Shown here: positions 51,859-60,926 of the stretch, one piece after another
Layout: each line of letters opens with the position of its first letter
Position numbering within the stretch: position 1 is the stretch's first letter
Assembly: GCA_049802875.1 (NCBI GenBank)
Contig: JBARNH010000054.1
Span: 1 to 64,000 of the forward strand
Source: Lutacidiplasma sp049802875
Lineage (GTDB): Archaea > Thermoplasmatota > Thermoplasmata > Lutacidiplasmatales > UBA184
DNA length: 64,000 bases
Reading direction: 5' to 3'
Translations under genes and position numbers: made by a program
Notes under the pieces: generated by a model
The model's input: the letters and a program-made list of their open reading frames with translations, nothing else
What the model was told of the DNA's origin: nothing
Databases searched by the model: none

Positions 51859-53191
51859 TCCAGGTCGTCATCCCCACCGGTCGTCGTCGCGCCGCCGGGG
51901 GACCCAACTCCACGGTCTCGTCCCGATGAGCTCCGTAGCCGACGTACTCGATGGGGACCCCGGTCTCGTCTTCGATAAACTCGAGGTACCGCCGAAGGGG
52001 GGTCGGGAGGACCGACGGTCCCTCACGACGGATGCGTTCCTTGAGCCGCTCGTGGAACTCGGGCCATCCGGGCAGGAGCTCGTACACCGGCTCGGCCGTG
52101 GCGAGATCGTCCGCGCTGCTCGGTGGTGCGTCGCGGATGAGCGAGCCGTTGGGCATCCGGTACTGAGTGCAGACGGGGATCTCGTCCATCCCCCCGAGGA
52201 CGTCGACCTTGGTGATCGCGAGGGAAGTGAACCCGTTGAGTCGCGTCACGTATCGGAGCAGCACGAGGTCGAGCCATCCGCAACGTCGCGGTCGCCCGGT
52301 GGTGGCGCCTCGCTCCCCGCCGACGCGACGCAAGAATTCGCCTCGTTCCCCGGTGTCCTCGGTCGGGTACGGTCCCGCACCGACCCGGGTCGAGTACGCC
52401 TTGGCGACGCCGACCACGCTGTCGAGTTCCGTGGGCGGAATGCCGCTCCCCATCAACGCCCCCGCGCTCGTCGGGTGGGAGCTGGTGACGTACGGGTACG
52501 TACCGAAATCCAGGTCGAGGAGTGCACTTTGGGCGCCCTCCAACAGGATCATATCTCCCCGAGCCGCGGCATCCCAGAGAATCGGTTCGGTCGGCCGAAT
52601 GTAGGGCGCTAGCCGCGCTCCGACCTCGACCAGTCGAGCCGTCAGCTCTTCGACGGGGGGTAGGTTCGGAAGGTGGGTCTTGGTGGCGTACAGGAGGTCG
52701 AGTCGTTCGCGCAGGACCGCCGGTCGGCTGAGCTCCGCCAGGCGGACCCCGAATCGCGCCGCCCGGTCGGAGTAGGCGGGCCCGACGCCGCTGCGCGTCG
52801 TCCCGAGCACCGCCCCGGGACGGTGCTTCGCTCGGAGTTCATCCTCCCAAACGTCCTCGAGCTCGTGTACGGGGAGGATGACGTGCGCCCGGTCCGATAG
52901 GACGACTTCCCCGCGCAACAAGCCGCGTCGCTCGAGTCCTTGCAGCTCCTCCTCGAGCTTGAACGGCTGGATCACCATCCCGGGCCCGCTGATCGCCGTC
53001 ACTCCGTGGCGCAGCACTCCGCACGCGATCTGATGCAGGACGACCGGGCCCTCGGGGAGCAGGATCGTGTGACCGGTGTTCGGTCCCCCGGCGCTCCGCA
53101 CGACGTACCGCGCGGACGCCGCCATGAAATCGGCGATCTTCCCTTTCGCCTCGTCGCCGAACTGCGCCCCGAGCACGACGCGGACCGTCAC
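51851..53191 (-). CDS. purA: Adenylosuccinate synthetase
   Basis: This enzyme makes adenylosuccinate from IMP, aspartate and GTP on the way to AMP. The GTP loop is GDEAKGK (Ala replacing Gly of the usual GDEGKGK) near residue 10, the catalytic His is in PNTGHTI, and EGAQSALLD and the C-terminal GPSVLPTPLR region are present. GTG 53191 (446 residues) starts at the conserved N-terminus; the frame is open upstream. lysO follows with an 8 bp overlap. Confidence 0.94.
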   Translation of the reverse strand: MTVRVVLGAQFGDEAKGKIADFMAASARYVVRSAGGPNTGHTILLPEGPVVLHQIACGVLRHGVTAISGPGMVIQPFKLEEELQGLERRGLLRGEVVLSDRAHVILPVHELEDVWEDELRAKHRPGAVLGTTRSGVGPAYSDRAARFGVRLAELSRPAVLRERLDLLYATKTHLPNLPPVEELTARLVEVGARLAPYIRPTEPILWDAAARGDMILLEGAQSALLDLDFGTYPYVTSSHPTSAGALMGSGIPPTELDSVVGVAKAYSTRVGAGPYPTEDTGERGEFLRRVGGERGATTGRPRRCGWLDLVLLRYVTRLNGFTSLAITKVDVLGGMDEIPVCTQYRMPNGSLIRDAPPSSADDLATAEPVYELLPGWPEFHERLKERIRREGPSVLPTPLRRYLEFIEDETGVPIEYVGYGAHRDETVELGPPAARRRPVGMTTWSG

Positions 53192-53324
53192 CGTCGCTTC
53201 CCCGCGGACCCGGAGCGGAGCGGATAGAAGGCAGTTGTGCCTCTTCGCTCCGTACGGCCGCGTTGCGGCGGAGACGGTTCGGTTGCCACAACGGTAAAGA
53301 GGGGAACGACGGTCGCGCGGCGAA

Positions 53325-54458
53325 ATGGTCGCCCGACGGGTACGCACGGTTGAGATCTCGGGCATCCGCAAGATGTTCGAAGCCGCGCCCCCGAACTCGA
53401 TCAACCTCGGTCTCGGGGAACCCGACTTTGAACCGCCCCCGGAAGTGGTTGAGGCGCTCTGCGCGGCCGTCCGCGACGGAATGAACCACTACGGCCCATC
53501 GGCCGGGATGGGCGAGCTCCGGGACAAGGTCGCCGAGCGGTACCGCGACCGCGAACCGAAGACGAGCCGGGAGAACGTCATCGTGACGGGGAGCGGCTCC
53601 GAGGGGTTGATGGCCACCGCGCTGGCCCTGTACGACCCCGGAGACGAGGTCCTCGTGCCGAACCCCGGCTTCGTGCTCTACGGGCCGGACGCGCGGTTGA
53701 TGGGTGCGACCCCGGTGCCCTACTCGCTGCCCGGGCGCCGTCGCTACCTGCCGGACCTCGACGAGCTCGAGAAGCTCGTCAGTCGCCGGACCCGAGCGAT
53801 CGTCGTGAACAGCCCCTCGAACCCGACGGGAGGGGTCTTCCCGTCCGCGGTCGTCGACAAGATCGTCGCGTTCGCCGAGCGGCACGACCTCATGATCGTG
53901 TCGGACGAGGTCTACGAGGAGATCGTCTACGAGGGGACCTTTGCGTCGTTCTGGGGACGAACCGACCGCGTCGTGATCGTGAATTCGTTCTCCAAGACGC
54001 TCGCGATGACCGGCTGGCGGATCGGCTACCTCGTCGCTCCGCGCCCGCTCGCGCTCGACCTCAACAAGATGCATTACCACATCATGGCGTGCCCTCCAAC
54101 GCCCGCCCAGATCGCGGTGCTCGCGGGCCTATCGAACAGCGAGAAGGCGGTGCGTCGGATGGTCCGGGAGTTCCGGACCCGGCGCGACCTGGTCGTCCGT
54201 CTGCTCCGCCGCATCCCCGGGGTCGAGATCGTCCCACCCTCGGGGGCCTTCTACGCCTTCCCGCGGTTTCGGTGGCCCAAGTCCTCGTCCGAGGTCGCGA
54301 CCGCCCTGCTGCGTCGGGGCGTCATCATGACCCCGGGCGACGCCTTCGGCTCGCTCGGGGCATCGCACCTCCGGCTCTCCTTCGCCGCTTCGCGGTCGAA
54401 CCTCGAGAAGGGGATCGGGATCCTTCGCGACTACGCGAGCGAGGTGGACCGCGCGTGA
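53325..54458 (+). CDS. Aspartate aminotransferase family (class I/II)
   Basis: This 377-residue PLP enzyme has NLGLGEPDFEPP at the N-terminus, HYGPSAGMGELR, NSPSNPTG (Asn-Pro), SDEVYEEIVY and the PLP lysine in NSFSKTLAMTGWRIGY. It transfers amino groups between aspartate, or aromatic or branched amino acids, and 2-oxoglutarate. ATG 53325 is about 29 bp from a GTAAAGAG box, consistent with a leaderless message. A 40-codon frame follows with a GTGA overlap. Confidence 0.92.
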   Translation: MVARRVRTVEISGIRKMFEAAPPNSINLGLGEPDFEPPPEVVEALCAAVRDGMNHYGPSAGMGELRDKVAERYRDREPKTSRENVIVTGSGSEGLMATALALYDPGDEVLVPNPGFVLYGPDARLMGATPVPYSLPGRRRYLPDLDELEKLVSRRTRAIVVNSPSNPTGGVFPSAVVDKIVAFAERHDLMIVSDEVYEEIVYEGTFASFWGRTDRVVIVNSFSKTLAMTGWRIGYLVAPRPLALDLNKMHYHIMACPPTPAQIAVLAGLSNSEKAVRRMVREFRTRRDLVVRLLRRIPGVEIVPPSGAFYAFPRFRWPKSSSEVATALLRRGVIMTPGDAFGSLGASHLRLSFAASRSNLEKGIGILRDYASEVDRA

Positions 54459-54577
54459 TCGTCGAGATCGTGGGCTACCTGTTTCGGGCGTTCGGCCACG
54501 TCCGGTTCGACGAGGCGGGGCGCGATCTCGATCACGTGGGGGCGGAACTCCTTCGGCTCGGGCGGCGGACCCGCTAG
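54455..54577 (+). CDS. Possible 40-residue coupled micro-gene
   Basis: A GTG start overlaps the aminotransferase stop by 4 bp (GTGA), and the short frame encodes a mixed helix (EIVGYLFRAFGHVRFDEAG). The overlap style is the same as at bona fide coupled genes in this window. It ends within 4 bp of the convergent glycosyltransferase stop. There is no homologue I know, so it may be chance. Confidence 0.35.
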   Translation: MIVEIVGYLFRAFGHVRFDEAGRDLDHVGAELLRLGRRTR

Positions 54578-55731
54578 CTCCCGCGGATCTCCCGATACAG
54601 TGCGCGATGTCGCGCGGTCGCGACGGACCAATCGTACGCCTTCACCCGGTCGGCCGCCACTCGGACTCGGTCCCGCGTACCGGCGGCGTCTTCGGTGACC
54701 GCGCGAAGCGCGGCCGCGAGCCCTTCCGGGTCTCCGTAGCGAACGAGACGGCCGGCGCGCCCGTGATCGACCACTTCGGGGACCCCGCCAACCGTGGTCG
54801 CGACCAGGGGGATGCCCGCGACCATCGCTTCGAGCAGCACGAGACCGAACGCTTCGTACTCCGACGGGAGTACGAGCGCTCGCGCCCCTCGGAAGACGGC
54901 CCGGTACTCCCCCTCGTCCGCTACGTGGCCGAGGAAGAGGACCTCGCGATCGATACCGAGGGTGCGAGCCCGAGCCTCGAGGTCGGCCCGTTCGCCCCAG
55001 TCGCGTCCCATGACCACGAGCGGGCAACGGTGAGACGGCTCGATCCGGGTCAGCGCCTCGAGCAATGTCGGGAGTCCCTTGTTGGGGGCGACCCGGCCGG
55101 TGAAGAGAAAATACTCGGGGGGAAGTCCCGCCGGGGCCGGTGGGTCGTTCTGCGGGGCGGACCACGCGGCGAGGTCGATCCCCGGTGGGATGATCCGGAT
55201 CCGGTCGGCGGGAGCGAACTCCCGCACGAGCGCCGCCTCGTACTCGGTCTCCACGACGAGCGCGCGCGCGACGCGGTAGGCGGTCGCGCCGAACCCCACG
55301 TCCTGCATCCGAAGGAGCCCTCGCTTGCCCGCCGGTTCGCGGAGGTCGGCCGGATGATAGTGGGTGGAGACGACGAGCGGGATGCCCCGCCGATCAGCGA
55401 CCGTGGCGGACTGAAGGACGTGGCCGTACCGGTGAGAGTGAGCGTGGATCACATCGGCTCCGCTCTCCGCGAGCGCGTCGACGAGCCCCACCATCATCGG
55501 CATCGTGAGTCCGGGGACGAGTTTCTTGCGAATCGAGAACCGTCGGACGGGGACACCGTCGACCTCGGCTCGATAGTTGGAGCGTCGCTCCCAGCGGGAC
55601 TCGTCGAACAGGTCGCTCGCGAACACCTGCACGTCGTCTCCCGCCTCCCGAAGTCGGCGAGTGATCTCCCGTACGTTGGTTTCGACCCCCCCGGGGGCAT
55701 CGAATCGGAGCGCGACGTGGACAACCTTCAA
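54574..55731 (-). CDS. Glycosyltransferase family 4
   Basis: This 385-residue GT-B enzyme has N-terminal FDAPGGVETNVRE, TGRVAPNKGL between the domains, and the C-terminal E-x7-E signature EYEAFGLVLLE. It transfers a sugar from a nucleotide donor, probably to a lipid-linked or protein glycan. A TTG at 55731 overlaps the upstream glycosyltransferase stop by 4 bp (TTGA), which I take as the start; the frame is open further up. The next neighbour upstream is a close paralogue, so this looks like a glycan-assembly pair. Confidence 0.88.
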   Translation of the reverse strand: MKVVHVALRFDAPGGVETNVREITRRLREAGDDVQVFASDLFDESRWERRSNYRAEVDGVPVRRFSIRKKLVPGLTMPMMVGLVDALAESGADVIHAHSHRYGHVLQSATVADRRGIPLVVSTHYHPADLREPAGKRGLLRMQDVGFGATAYRVARALVVETEYEAALVREFAPADRIRIIPPGIDLAAWSAPQNDPPAPAGLPPEYFLFTGRVAPNKGLPTLLEALTRIEPSHRCPLVVMGRDWGERADLEARARTLGIDREVLFLGHVADEGEYRAVFRGARALVLPSEYEAFGLVLLEAMVAGIPLVATTVGGVPEVVDHGRAGRLVRYGDPEGLAAALRAVTEDAAGTRDRVRVAADRVKAYDWSVATARHRALYREIRGS

Positions 55732-56909
55732 CGAGCGAGCACCTCCCGGTAGACGACCTCGAGTCGATCGACGAGCCGATCCCACGTGTAGAGCGGGACG
55801 ACCTCGGTGCGGCCGTGCCGCCCGAGCCGCCGCGCCAGACCGTCGTCGGCCCAGAGACGCTGCATCGCTTCCGCGAGCGGCGCCACTTGGCCGGGGGGAA
55901 CGAGGAGACCCGACCGCTCGTCCTCGATGAACTCGGGGATACCGCCGACCCTCGAGGCCACGACCGGAGTTCCCTGGGCGAGCGATTCGAGGAGCACGAG
56001 TCCGAACGCTTCGTACTCGCTCGCGAGCACCGTGAAGTTCGCCTCTCGATACGCCGCCGCGAGGAAGGACTCGTCCGGGACGTGACCGACGAAGTGGACT
56101 CGTGCTTCGAGACCTAGGCCGCGGGCGCGGGCCTCGAGGGTCGAGCGCATCCCGCCGTCCTCGCCGACCAACACGAGGTGGGCGTCGGTCGCGTCGCGGG
56201 CCAGGGTCGCGAACGCCTGGATCAGCTCGACCAGGCCCTTGTTGGAGGCCAGTCGGCCGACGAACAGCACGTACGGACCCGAAATCCCGTATCTTTCACG
56301 GAAGGGCGCCGGTCCGTCGGGCGGGGCCGGCATCGGGGAGTATCCGGGCGGGATGATCTCCACCGGAGGTAGCGCGAGCCCGAGCGTTCCCACTAGGCGT
56401 TCTTCCTCTCGACTTTGCACGATCAGGCGAGCGGCGGACGCGACGGCGGGTCCGGCCAGACGCCGATCGTAGAATCCGCGGATCCGGTGGCGCAGCCACC
56501 CTCCTTGGATCGACCAGATCGGATGGAAGTGGGCTGTGAGGACGAACGGGGTCCCGGTGCGACGGCGGAAGCGTCGGGCGGCGGCGACCTGATTTGTGCC
56601 GTAGGTGTGGACGTGGAGGATCTCCGGCGAGTCCCGCCGCAGGGCGCGGTCCAACCCCCGAAAGAACGGGTAGTGGAGCTCGCCCGGCAGGGACCAGACC
56701 GGGAGGCGGTGAACCGCTCCGAACGAGGTGCGCCCCTCCCGGGCCACGGTCCGCGGAAGTCGCTCCATCGGAAACTCGCGATAGAGGTCGCTCGTGTAGA
56801 CACCGACCGCATGGCCCCGCGCGCCGAGTCGCCGCGCGACCTCCCCGACGTGTCGTTCGACCCCGCCGGGGCCGGGAGGATACCGGGTCGACAACTGCGC
56901 GATCTTCAC
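55728..56909 (-). CDS. Glycosyltransferase family 4
   Basis: This 393-residue protein is a paralogue of the downstream gene: YPPGPGGVERHV at the N-terminus, FVGRLASNKGL in the linker and EYEAFGLVLLES as E-x7-E. The acceptor is unknown. A CAAGTAAG patch about 25 bp upstream of ATG 56909 suggests a leaderless message. With the sugar-nucleotidyltransferase (42.8 kb) and the sulfoquinovose-type gene (58.2 kb), it fits surface glycan or N-glycan synthesis. Confidence 0.9.
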   Translation of the reverse strand: MKIAQLSTRYPPGPGGVERHVGEVARRLGARGHAVGVYTSDLYREFPMERLPRTVAREGRTSFGAVHRLPVWSLPGELHYPFFRGLDRALRRDSPEILHVHTYGTNQVAAARRFRRRTGTPFVLTAHFHPIWSIQGGWLRHRIRGFYDRRLAGPAVASAARLIVQSREEERLVGTLGLALPPVEIIPPGYSPMPAPPDGPAPFRERYGISGPYVLFVGRLASNKGLVELIQAFATLARDATDAHLVLVGEDGGMRSTLEARARGLGLEARVHFVGHVPDESFLAAAYREANFTVLASEYEAFGLVLLESLAQGTPVVASRVGGIPEFIEDERSGLLVPPGQVAPLAEAMQRLWADDGLARRLGRHGRTEVVPLYTWDRLVDRLEVVYREVLAR

Positions 56910-56966
56910 GGAGGGCGAAGTATCGCTCCTCTTACTTGACGGAGCGGGCGTTCCGGTATCGAGGGG

Positions 56967-58046
56967 CTACGAGAGGGCCCGCATGCCGGCGAGCCGTTGG
57001 GCATACTTCTTGTAGACCTCGGTCGCGCGCGCGACGGACTCGATCTTGACGTACTCGTTGGCCTGATGCGAGAGTTCCTCTTCCCCGGCCCCGAAGATCA
57101 CGACCCGAGGATTCACCTGAGTGTAGTGAACCGCTTCGGAGGCGTGGACGAGCACGGCGCTCTCGGCCTGCGCGACGTCCCGAAGCACCTTCACGTGCTC
57201 GGAGTTGGGGTCGATCTGGACCGCGGGCATCGAGAGGATCCGCCGGAGAGTGAACGGGGTCTTGATCCGTCGAAGGTGCTCCTCGATCTCGTGATAGAGC
57301 TGGTCGGGGGAGTACGGGGGAGGGAACCGGATGTCGACCTCCGCGGTGCATTTGTTCGGGACCACGTTCAGTCGCGTCCCTCCGTTGAAGGTCCCGATGT
57401 TGAGGGTCACGCTCCCGAGGTCGGGGTGGGCGATTCGTCCTTTGAAGGACTCGAGACCGCGCAGGATCCGCATCATCTTCCCGATCGCGTTCTCCCCCAG
57501 ATGCGGCATCGCGCCGTGCGCCGCCTTCCCGCGGGTCTCGATCGCGAGGTCGAGGACTCCCTTCTCGGCGTAGGCGACGCGCAAGCCGGTCGGCTCCCCG
57601 ACCACCACGGCCTTCGCCCGACGGAGCGGGAGGGTCTTCGAGAGGGCCATCGCGCCCTGCATGGTCGTTTCCTCGTCGGTCGTGAACGCGAGGACCACCG
57701 GGATCTTCCGAGCCACGAGGTCCTGGGCGGCCTCGAGCATCGCGATCACGGTCCCCTTCATGTCCGCCGCCCCTCGGCCGTACATCCGCCCGGACGCGAG
57801 CTGGCTCTGCGAGAAACTCCAATAGTCGCCCACGGGCGGAGTGTCCAAGTGGCCGGAGAGAACGACGCCTCCCTGACCGTACTCGGCGAGCAGGGACGGG
57901 GTCTGGGTTTCCCCGAAGAGCGTGTTGCGCATGTGGATCTGGTCGGTGAACGACTGGACGTAGTCGAGCACCTCCTGCTTGTCGGAGAACGGGTCGCTCG
58001 GGATCTTGATCAGCTCGGCAAGCATATCGACCATCTGACGTTTCAT
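56967..58046 (-). CDS. M20-family metallopeptidase / deacylase
   Basis: This 359-residue enzyme belongs to the ArgE/DapE/carboxypeptidase G2 group. Zinc ligands and the catalytic acid are visible in SGHLDTPP, GRGAADMKG, TTDEET and VVGEPT, with the last His in ELSHQANEYV. Substrates in this family are N-acyl amino acids or small peptides. ATG 58046; its promoter is not clear. The adjacent gene upstream is the sulfoquinovose-type synthase, but no functional link is known. Confidence 0.88.
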   Translation of the reverse strand: MKRQMVDMLAELIKIPSDPFSDKQEVLDYVQSFTDQIHMRNTLFGETQTPSLLAEYGQGGVVLSGHLDTPPVGDYWSFSQSQLASGRMYGRGAADMKGTVIAMLEAAQDLVARKIPVVLAFTTDEETTMQGAMALSKTLPLRRAKAVVVGEPTGLRVAYAEKGVLDLAIETRGKAAHGAMPHLGENAIGKMMRILRGLESFKGRIAHPDLGSVTLNIGTFNGGTRLNVVPNKCTAEVDIRFPPPYSPDQLYHEIEEHLRRIKTPFTLRRILSMPAVQIDPNSEHVKVLRDVAQAESAVLVHASEAVHYTQVNPRVVIFGAGEEELSHQANEYVKIESVARATEVYKKYAQRLAGMRALS

Positions 58047-58220
58047 CGGTGCGCAAACCTCTCGCCGTTCGGTCGGGTCAACCGCGAACGATCTTCCTTC
58101 CGGAATCGCGGGAAGCGTCTTAATCGCTTGCCTCGGGCCATCGGGCGGGCGGAGAGCGGCGGCCGGCGCCGGCCAGACCCTCGAGCGAGCGACCGGTGGT
58201 ACGGTCCAGTATTCGGCCGC

Positions 58221-59471
58221 TCAGGCCACGGTTCGCTGGGTCGAAGGGTCGGGCGGAGGCGCCGGAGCCGGGCGGGCCGAGGGGGGCTGGCGAGCCGCGA
58301 GCGCGGGGCGGCTGTCCCCGGTCGACCACTGGATGGTCGGGACCACGACGTGCCGGCGCGCTTCCAGCCGACGGCGGAAACGGAGGAGGTCACGGAAGAT
58401 CTCGCGGATTACGTCCTCGAGCTCGCGAGTCCGACGGTACCCCAGCGCTGGCAGATGGTCGTGGACGGGCTGGTAGAAGTGCTGTTCCGCCTCGGTCCGG
58501 GGATTCGGCGGGTGCTCGATCGTCGGGCGCAGGTCCAACTCCGCTGCGATTCGGGAGGTCCGCTCCGCGAGGTCGTTCACGGAATACGCGGCGTCGAACT
58601 GGTTGAAGACGCGGTACTCGCCCCGATCGGGCGGGTGCTCCACGGCGATCCGGAGCGATTGCATCGAATCCTCCAGAGCGATGAACCCCCGCTGCTGCTC
58701 TCCCTTGCCGTACGGGGTGATCGGGACGCCGAGGACGGCCTGCGCGATGAATCGGTTCAGCGCGGTCCCCCAGGTTTCGTCGAAATCGAAACGGGTGAGC
58801 AGCCGGTCGTCCGTGATCTCCGGGGTACGGATTCCGTAGATGACTCCCTGCATGACGTCGGTCGCCTTGAGGTTCCAGATTTTCGATGCGAACATGACGT
58901 CGCCGGAGTCGAACACCTTGCTCCAGTGGTACCACGACCCAGCCTGGCGAGGAAACGGGAGTCGGGCCTTCCGACCGCGGAACTCGACCTCGAAGAACCC
59001 CTCGGGAATCTCCACGTCCGGAGTCCCGTATTCGCCCATCGTCCCCATCTTGACGAGGTGGGCGTTCGGGCACACTTCGCGCATCGCGTAGAGAAGGTGG
59101 AGGGTCCCGGTCACGTTCTCGACCTGAGTGGCGACCGCGTGATGGACATCGATCATCGAGTACGGGGCTGAGCGCTGCTCGGCCAGGTGCACGATCGCGT
59201 CCGGCGTCTCCGCCTCGAGTACGTGTCGGGTGAAGTCGTATCTCCCGAGATCGCCTCGATGGAATCCGAGCTCCTTGCCAAAGAGCTCCCGCACCGCAGT
59301 CTGGCGTCGCGCGAACGACGGGATCGGAGTCGCCGACCAGCTGCCCACCTCGCGCACCCGCCTGCGGGTCACGAAGTTGTCGACGCCGACCACCTCGTGG
59401 CCACGCGAAAGAAGGTGGAGCGCGAGCGGCCACCCGGAGTAGCCATCGATACCGGTAATGAGGACCTTCAT
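58221..59471 (-). CDS. UDP-sulfoquinovose synthase-like NAD-dependent epimerase
   Basis: The extended SDR motif ITGIDGYSGWPLALHL is at the N-terminus, HLAEQRSAPYSMID, MGTMGEYGTP and YHWSKVFDS (catalytic Tyr-x3-Lys near residue 180) follow. These match SQD1 of plants and Agl3 of Sulfolobus, which make UDP-sulfoquinovose from UDP-glucose and sulfite. In Sulfolobus the product goes into the S-layer N-glycan. The last 50 residues are proline-rich and atypical. A TTTTAAGG box 36 bp upstream of ATG 59471 precedes it. Whether it uses sulfite must be tested. Confidence 0.87.
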   Translation of the reverse strand: MKVLITGIDGYSGWPLALHLLSRGHEVVGVDNFVTRRRVREVGSWSATPIPSFARRQTAVRELFGKELGFHRGDLGRYDFTRHVLEAETPDAIVHLAEQRSAPYSMIDVHHAVATQVENVTGTLHLLYAMREVCPNAHLVKMGTMGEYGTPDVEIPEGFFEVEFRGRKARLPFPRQAGSWYHWSKVFDSGDVMFASKIWNLKATDVMQGVIYGIRTPEITDDRLLTRFDFDETWGTALNRFIAQAVLGVPITPYGKGEQQRGFIALEDSMQSLRIAVEHPPDRGEYRVFNQFDAAYSVNDLAERTSRIAAELDLRPTIEHPPNPRTEAEQHFYQPVHDHLPALGYRRTRELEDVIREIFRDLLRFRRRLEARRHVVVPTIQWSTGDSRPALAARQPPSARPAPAPPPDPSTQRTVA

Positions 59472-59502
59472 CCGGAAACCGTCGAGCCATGCGTGACGCC
59501 GA

Positions 59503-59511
59503 CCTTAAAAT
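59503..59511 (-). promoter_or_regulatory. TATA box of the sulfoquinovose-type synthase gene
   Basis: GATTTTAAGG on the minus strand, about 36 bp upstream of ATG 59471. On the plus strand, GGTTAAG at 59555-59561 and GGAGG at 59591-59595 serve the divergent PAC2 gene. Confidence 0.45.
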
Positions 59512-59605
59512 CTGGGGGTCGCCCGTTGCGTTACGAATCCCTCGGTCCAAAAGTGGTTAAGCCGTCGCGGGCTCCCGGCGCTCCGAGCCCGGAGGCGAGA
59601 GCGGG

Positions 59606-60382
59606 ATGGAGTCGCACGACGTCCGCATCGTCGACACACGCGACGAACCGCTCCAGGGGGCGATGATGGTCGTGGGGTTCCCGACCCACGGGCTCGTGGG
59701 GTCGGTCGCGGCGTCCTACCTCGTTCACACCCTCGACATGAGCCTGGTCGCTTACATGGTGAGCGAGGAATTTCCGCCGACCGTGATCATGGAGGAGGGG
59801 GTCGTCGGCGCGCCCGTTCGATTCTACGCGAGCAAGCTCGTCTGCGGGGTGGATCGTTCGTGCGACCAGCTGGTGGTCGTGATCGCGGACATACAACCCC
59901 CGGTGGGCATGCTGAACCTCATGGGGCGGTCCCTCCTCGATTGGGCCGCGGCGAAAGGGATCCAGCTCATCGTCGCCGTCGAGGGCCAGCCGATCGAGGA
60001 CGAGGCCCGCGGGGACGCCCGTGTCGTCGCGATGGCGAACCGAGCGGCGGCACCTCTCCTCGAGAAATACCAATTCACTGCTGCGAACGGGGTCGTCACC
60101 GGCCTCGCGGGCGGTCTCCTGCTCGGTGCCATCGGTCGGACGACTCCGGTCCTCTGCCTCGTTGCCCAAGCGCACAAGGACTACCCGGACGCGCGGGCCG
60201 CGGCGAAGGTGATCGAAACCATCAATCCGCTGGTTCCCCTGATCGTCCTCGACACGAAACCGCTCCGGGAGAAGGCGCGCGAGATCGAGGCCGAGGTTCG
60301 GAAGACGTTACAGCAGACGCGCGAATCGATCTCGAGCATGCGCACGGCCGAGGCCGAAGGGCCGGGTGAGATGTATCGCTGA
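59606..60382 (+). CDS. PAC2 family protein (proteasome-assembly-chaperone-like)
   Basis: This 258-residue archaeal PAC2 protein has MMVVGFPTHGLVGSVAASYLV at the start, ADIQPP in the middle and GLAGGLLLGAI in the second half. In eukaryotes relatives assist 20S proteasome assembly; in archaea the role is not fixed. The C-terminal 40 residues are charged and helical. GGAGG 10 bp upstream of ATG 59606 is a ribosome-binding site. It overlaps the acetyltransferase gene by 17 bp. Confidence 0.88.
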   Translation: MESHDVRIVDTRDEPLQGAMMVVGFPTHGLVGSVAASYLVHTLDMSLVAYMVSEEFPPTVIMEEGVVGAPVRFYASKLVCGVDRSCDQLVVVIADIQPPVGMLNLMGRSLLDWAAAKGIQLIVAVEGQPIEDEARGDARVVAMANRAAAPLLEKYQFTAANGVVTGLAGGLLLGAIGRTTPVLCLVAQAHKDYPDARAAAKVIETINPLVPLIVLDTKPLREKAREIEAEVRKTLQQTRESISSMRTAEAEGPGEMYR

Positions 60383-60872
60383 TACGGCACCGGGGACGTC
60401 CGTCTTCCACGTTCCGGATGACCGACCTCCCGTGACCCTGCGCGGGTTCCGCGCGACCGACGTTCCGTTCATCTCGGCCATCGTCGCCGACGCGCTCCAC
60501 GAACACTACGACCCGACGCTCTACCAATCGCTGAGCACGGAATGGCCGGACGGATTCCTCATCGCCGCGGACCCGCACGATGTCCCGATCGGTTTCCTGC
60601 TCGGAGTCAACCAGGTCGAGCGGGAGTCCCGGGTGCTGATGTTCGCGGTCGACCGGAATCACCGAACGCTCGGCGTCGGTACCTTGCTCATGAACACGTT
60701 CTTCGAACGCTGCCGGTCGCGGGGCTACCGCCGAGTGACCCTCGAGGTCCGGGTGTCGAACGCGACCGCGATCCGGTTCTACACTCGATTCGCCTACTCC
60801 GTGATCGATCTCCTGCGGGCCTACTACTCGGACGGGGAGAACGGCTACCAGATGGCGAGAGAGGTCGGGTAA
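60366..60872 (+). CDS. GNAT acetyltransferase, RimI/Ard1-like
   Basis: This 168-residue GNAT protein has the acetyl-CoA loop HRTLGVGTLLMN (Q/RxxGxG/A variant) and VRVSNATAIRFYTRFAY, typical of N-terminal protein acetyltransferases in archaea. It could acetylate protein N-termini. It overlaps the PAC2 gene by 17 bp, so the two are expressed together. Confidence 0.85.
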   Translation: MRCIADTAPGTSVFHVPDDRPPVTLRGFRATDVPFISAIVADALHEHYDPTLYQSLSTEWPDGFLIAADPHDVPIGFLLGVNQVERESRVLMFAVDRNHRTLGVGTLLMNTFFERCRSRGYRRVTLEVRVSNATAIRFYTRFAYSVIDLLRAYYSDGENGYQMAREVG

Positions 60873-60895
60873 CTCCCCCCACGCCGGGCGCAGGG

Positions 60896-60904
60896 GCTAA
60901 AGCC
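60896..60904 (+). promoter_or_regulatory. TATA-like box of the CBS-NAC-Nudix operon
   Basis: GCTAAAGCC centred 27 bp upstream of ATG 60927. This spacing equals that at other leaderless genes in the window. Confidence 0.45.
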
Positions 60905-60926
60905 TCTCGTCTCTCGTCGCCCCGCG

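Noticed and set aside
56997..59171. Plus-strand frame of over 700 codons opposite the M20 peptidase and sulfoquinovose-type synthase
   Set aside because: Both opposite genes are strongly supported; the frame is a composition artefact.
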